Positions 35,976-37,215 of a DNA stretch of 37,215 nucleotides are shown piece after piece. Position 1 is the first letter of the stretch. Each line of letters opens with the position of its first letter. The DNA is from Verrucomicrobiota bacterium (GTDB lineage: Bacteria; Verrucomicrobiota; Verrucomicrobiia; Verrucomicrobiales; DEV007), in NCBI GenBank assembly GCA_003402735.1, contig QQNE01000037.1, positions 1 to 37,215 of the forward strand, written 5' to 3'. The notes below the pieces were generated by a model. The model had not been told where the DNA came from. It did no database searches and was given only the letters and a program-made list of their open reading frames with translations. Made by a program: the position numbers and the translations under genes.

Positions 35976-36022
35976 AAGCGTTTCTTTCGAAAAGGTTTTT
36001 GGTTCGGAGTCCCAGTTCGTCG

Positions 36023-37215
36023 TCAGGACTCCAGGGTTGCATCAAACAGGTCCAGGGCCCCCTGAATCAACGGATCCTGGAAAAAAGCCACTGGGTCCAC
36101 CGGCTCCGCGGCTTTCACTTCCAGCGGTTCCTCCGCCTTGGGTTCAGCGGCGGGCACCGCAACCGGTTCAGCCACTATTTTTTTTTTGGCCGCGACCTTG
36201 GTCTTCGGCGCAGCCGACGGACTCTCCGGTTCCTCTTCAATGGGCGGTTTCGGAGCCTGAACAAGCCCATCCTTGATTTCCGCCACAAAGCCCAACGGCT
36301 TGCCCGAAAGCTCCCGGAGCAAATCCTCGACGAAGGTCCGGTTGTTTTCGCGAAGCAGGGAATCCCGGGAGAACGAATCGGCCCGGGCGAAGTGCACCAC
36401 GAATTTCTTGTCCGTCTGCTCGGCAAAAACCGCCGCGTTCACGCAACTCGCGAAGAGCGGTCGTTCCACCCGCATCACCTCGGCCACACCGGCCCACAAA
36501 TCCGCCCCGGACAGGGGGCCCTTGGGCCGGGAACGCGGAGCCGGAGACGCGGCCTCGCCCGACGGATCACCGGAAGATCGATCCGGCGTGAGAGCGGTCT
36601 CCTCCATCACGGAACTCGGCCCCGGTTTCGGCGCCACTTTGCGGGCCGGAGCGGCCGGTTCACTGCGGGAACTGCCTGCGGGGGCCCCGGTGGGCGACTC
36701 AAACCCGGTTCCGATCGCGCCACCCGCCTGATGCAGCAGCCCGATGACATCACTCAACGTCGTCTCCCCGAGGATCTGCATCGCCTTGATCACGGCGATC
36801 TCCAGATGCAATCCCTTGTTGGGTGCCCATTTCAACTTGGCCTCGGTGCTGGCGAAATGATCAATGAGCCGAAGCAGACGCTCCGGGGTGCTCTGCCGGG
36901 CCTGTTCCCGGAGACGCTCCGCCGCCTCGGTCGGCAGCTCGACGAACGCGTTGTTGGGATCGATCACCGCCACCACAAGATGCCGGAAATAGCCGATCAG
37001 ATCCCCCAGGAACAGGGAGAGATCCCTTCCGCGAGCGGCTTGGTCATGGATGACCCCGATGGCGTCCACGGCCCGGCGCGCCAGCAACGCGTCTGCCATG
37101 TCTGCGATTCGTTCCACGGAGGTGAATCCAAAGACTTCCTGCACATTCGCCTCCTCAATCCGGCTGCCGCAGAAGGCCACCAGTTGATCGAGCATCGACT
37201 GCGCGTCCCGCATCC
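36023..37215 (-). CDS. dnaX: DNA polymerase III gamma/tau subunit, 3' part
   Basis: The window ends inside this gene; about 397 C-terminal residues are visible. MRDAQSMLDQLVAFCG is the sensor-2/lid region of the DnaX AAA+ clamp loader, followed by domain III (LSLFLGDLIGYFRHLVV, HFASTEAKLKWAPNKGLHLEIAVIKA). Next is a Pro/Ala/Ser-rich linker and a C-terminal domain (LWAGVAEVMRVERPLFASCV, LLRELSGKPLGFVAEI) of tau type, then an acidic Ala/Glu/Pro tail. Walker A and the zinc module lie upstream of the window. Confidence 0.95.
   Translation of the reverse strand, partial: MRDAQSMLDQLVAFCGSRIEEANVQEVFGFTSVERIADMADALLARRAVDAIGVIHDQAARGRDLSLFLGDLIGYFRHLVVAVIDPNNAFVELPTEAAERLREQARQSTPERLLRLIDHFASTEAKLKWAPNKGLHLEIAVIKAMQILGETTLSDVIGLLHQAGGAIGTGFESPTGAPAGSSRSEPAAPARKVAPKPGPSSVMEETALTPDRSSGDPSGEAASPAPRSRPKGPLSGADLWAGVAEVMRVERPLFASCVNAAVFAEQTDKKFVVHFARADSFSRDSLLRENNRTFVEDLLRELSGKPLGFVAEIKDGLVQAPKPPIEEEPESPSAAPKTKVAAKKKIVAEPVAVPAAEPKAEEPLEVKAAEPVDPVAFFQDPLIQGALDLFDATLES

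Overview
The window reads as a chromosomal segment of a GC-rich, Gram-negative bacterium, most likely a member of the Verrucomicrobiota. This is inference from gene content, not from a database search. The clues are a complete Kdo/LPS-transport cluster, a short HemA, a DnaG whose CHC2 zinc ligands are mostly replaced, a secreted protein with thrombospondin type-3 calcium repeats, and paired sugar-acid dehydratase and DapA-like genes. Most starts I inspected lack a clear Shine-Dalgarno motif. Nearly all the sequence is coding, in short tightly spaced operons.

Layout. 1-5755: the end of an SDR gene; a leftward ccsA/hemX-like - hemA - RNase Z-like operon; then divergently a Fur-box-preceded feoA-feoB-feoB-associated iron uptake operon. 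5712-8346: a small accessory island, consisting of a short operon (two tiny ORFs and an M50 site-2-protease/TPR gene) whose middle ORF is split by a decayed IS630-family element. 8521-11990: tig-clpP-clpX (leftward), with clpP carrying a frameshift and an intrinsic terminator before clpX. 12109-17754: tolC-like gene and kdsA-lptC-lptA-lptB. 17821-22069: sugar-acid dehydratase, DapA-family lyase, a small secreted protein and an M23 peptidase. 22149-24257: a DUF3313-like lipoprotein and an FKBP isomerase, with an OmpH/Skp chaperone divergent to them. 24267-30185: an NfeD-type membrane protease, then dnaG-rpoD with a near-consensus sigma-70 promoter for rpoD. 30226-30981: a secreted calcium-repeat protein. 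31221-34250: a 1009-residue protein. 34291-37215: rsmA fused to a Nudix domain, ybaB/ebfC, and the 3' part of dnaX.

The most unusual gene is 31221-34250. Its N-terminal third aligns along its length with the ClpX AAA+ unfoldase encoded in the same window, but it has lost the Walker A lysine, the Walker B acidic pair and the sensor-2 arginine. It is fused to an intact VirD4/TraG-type coupling-protein ATPase that has no membrane segments and no conjugation genes nearby. It could be a soluble DNA or protein pump that uses a dead ClpX-like module as a receptor or scaffold.

Other points for follow-up are the clpP frameshift, the DnaG zinc-ligand loss, the RsmA-Nudix fusion, the NfeD protein with a second dead protease domain, and a kdsA leader hairpin that buries the ribosome binding site.
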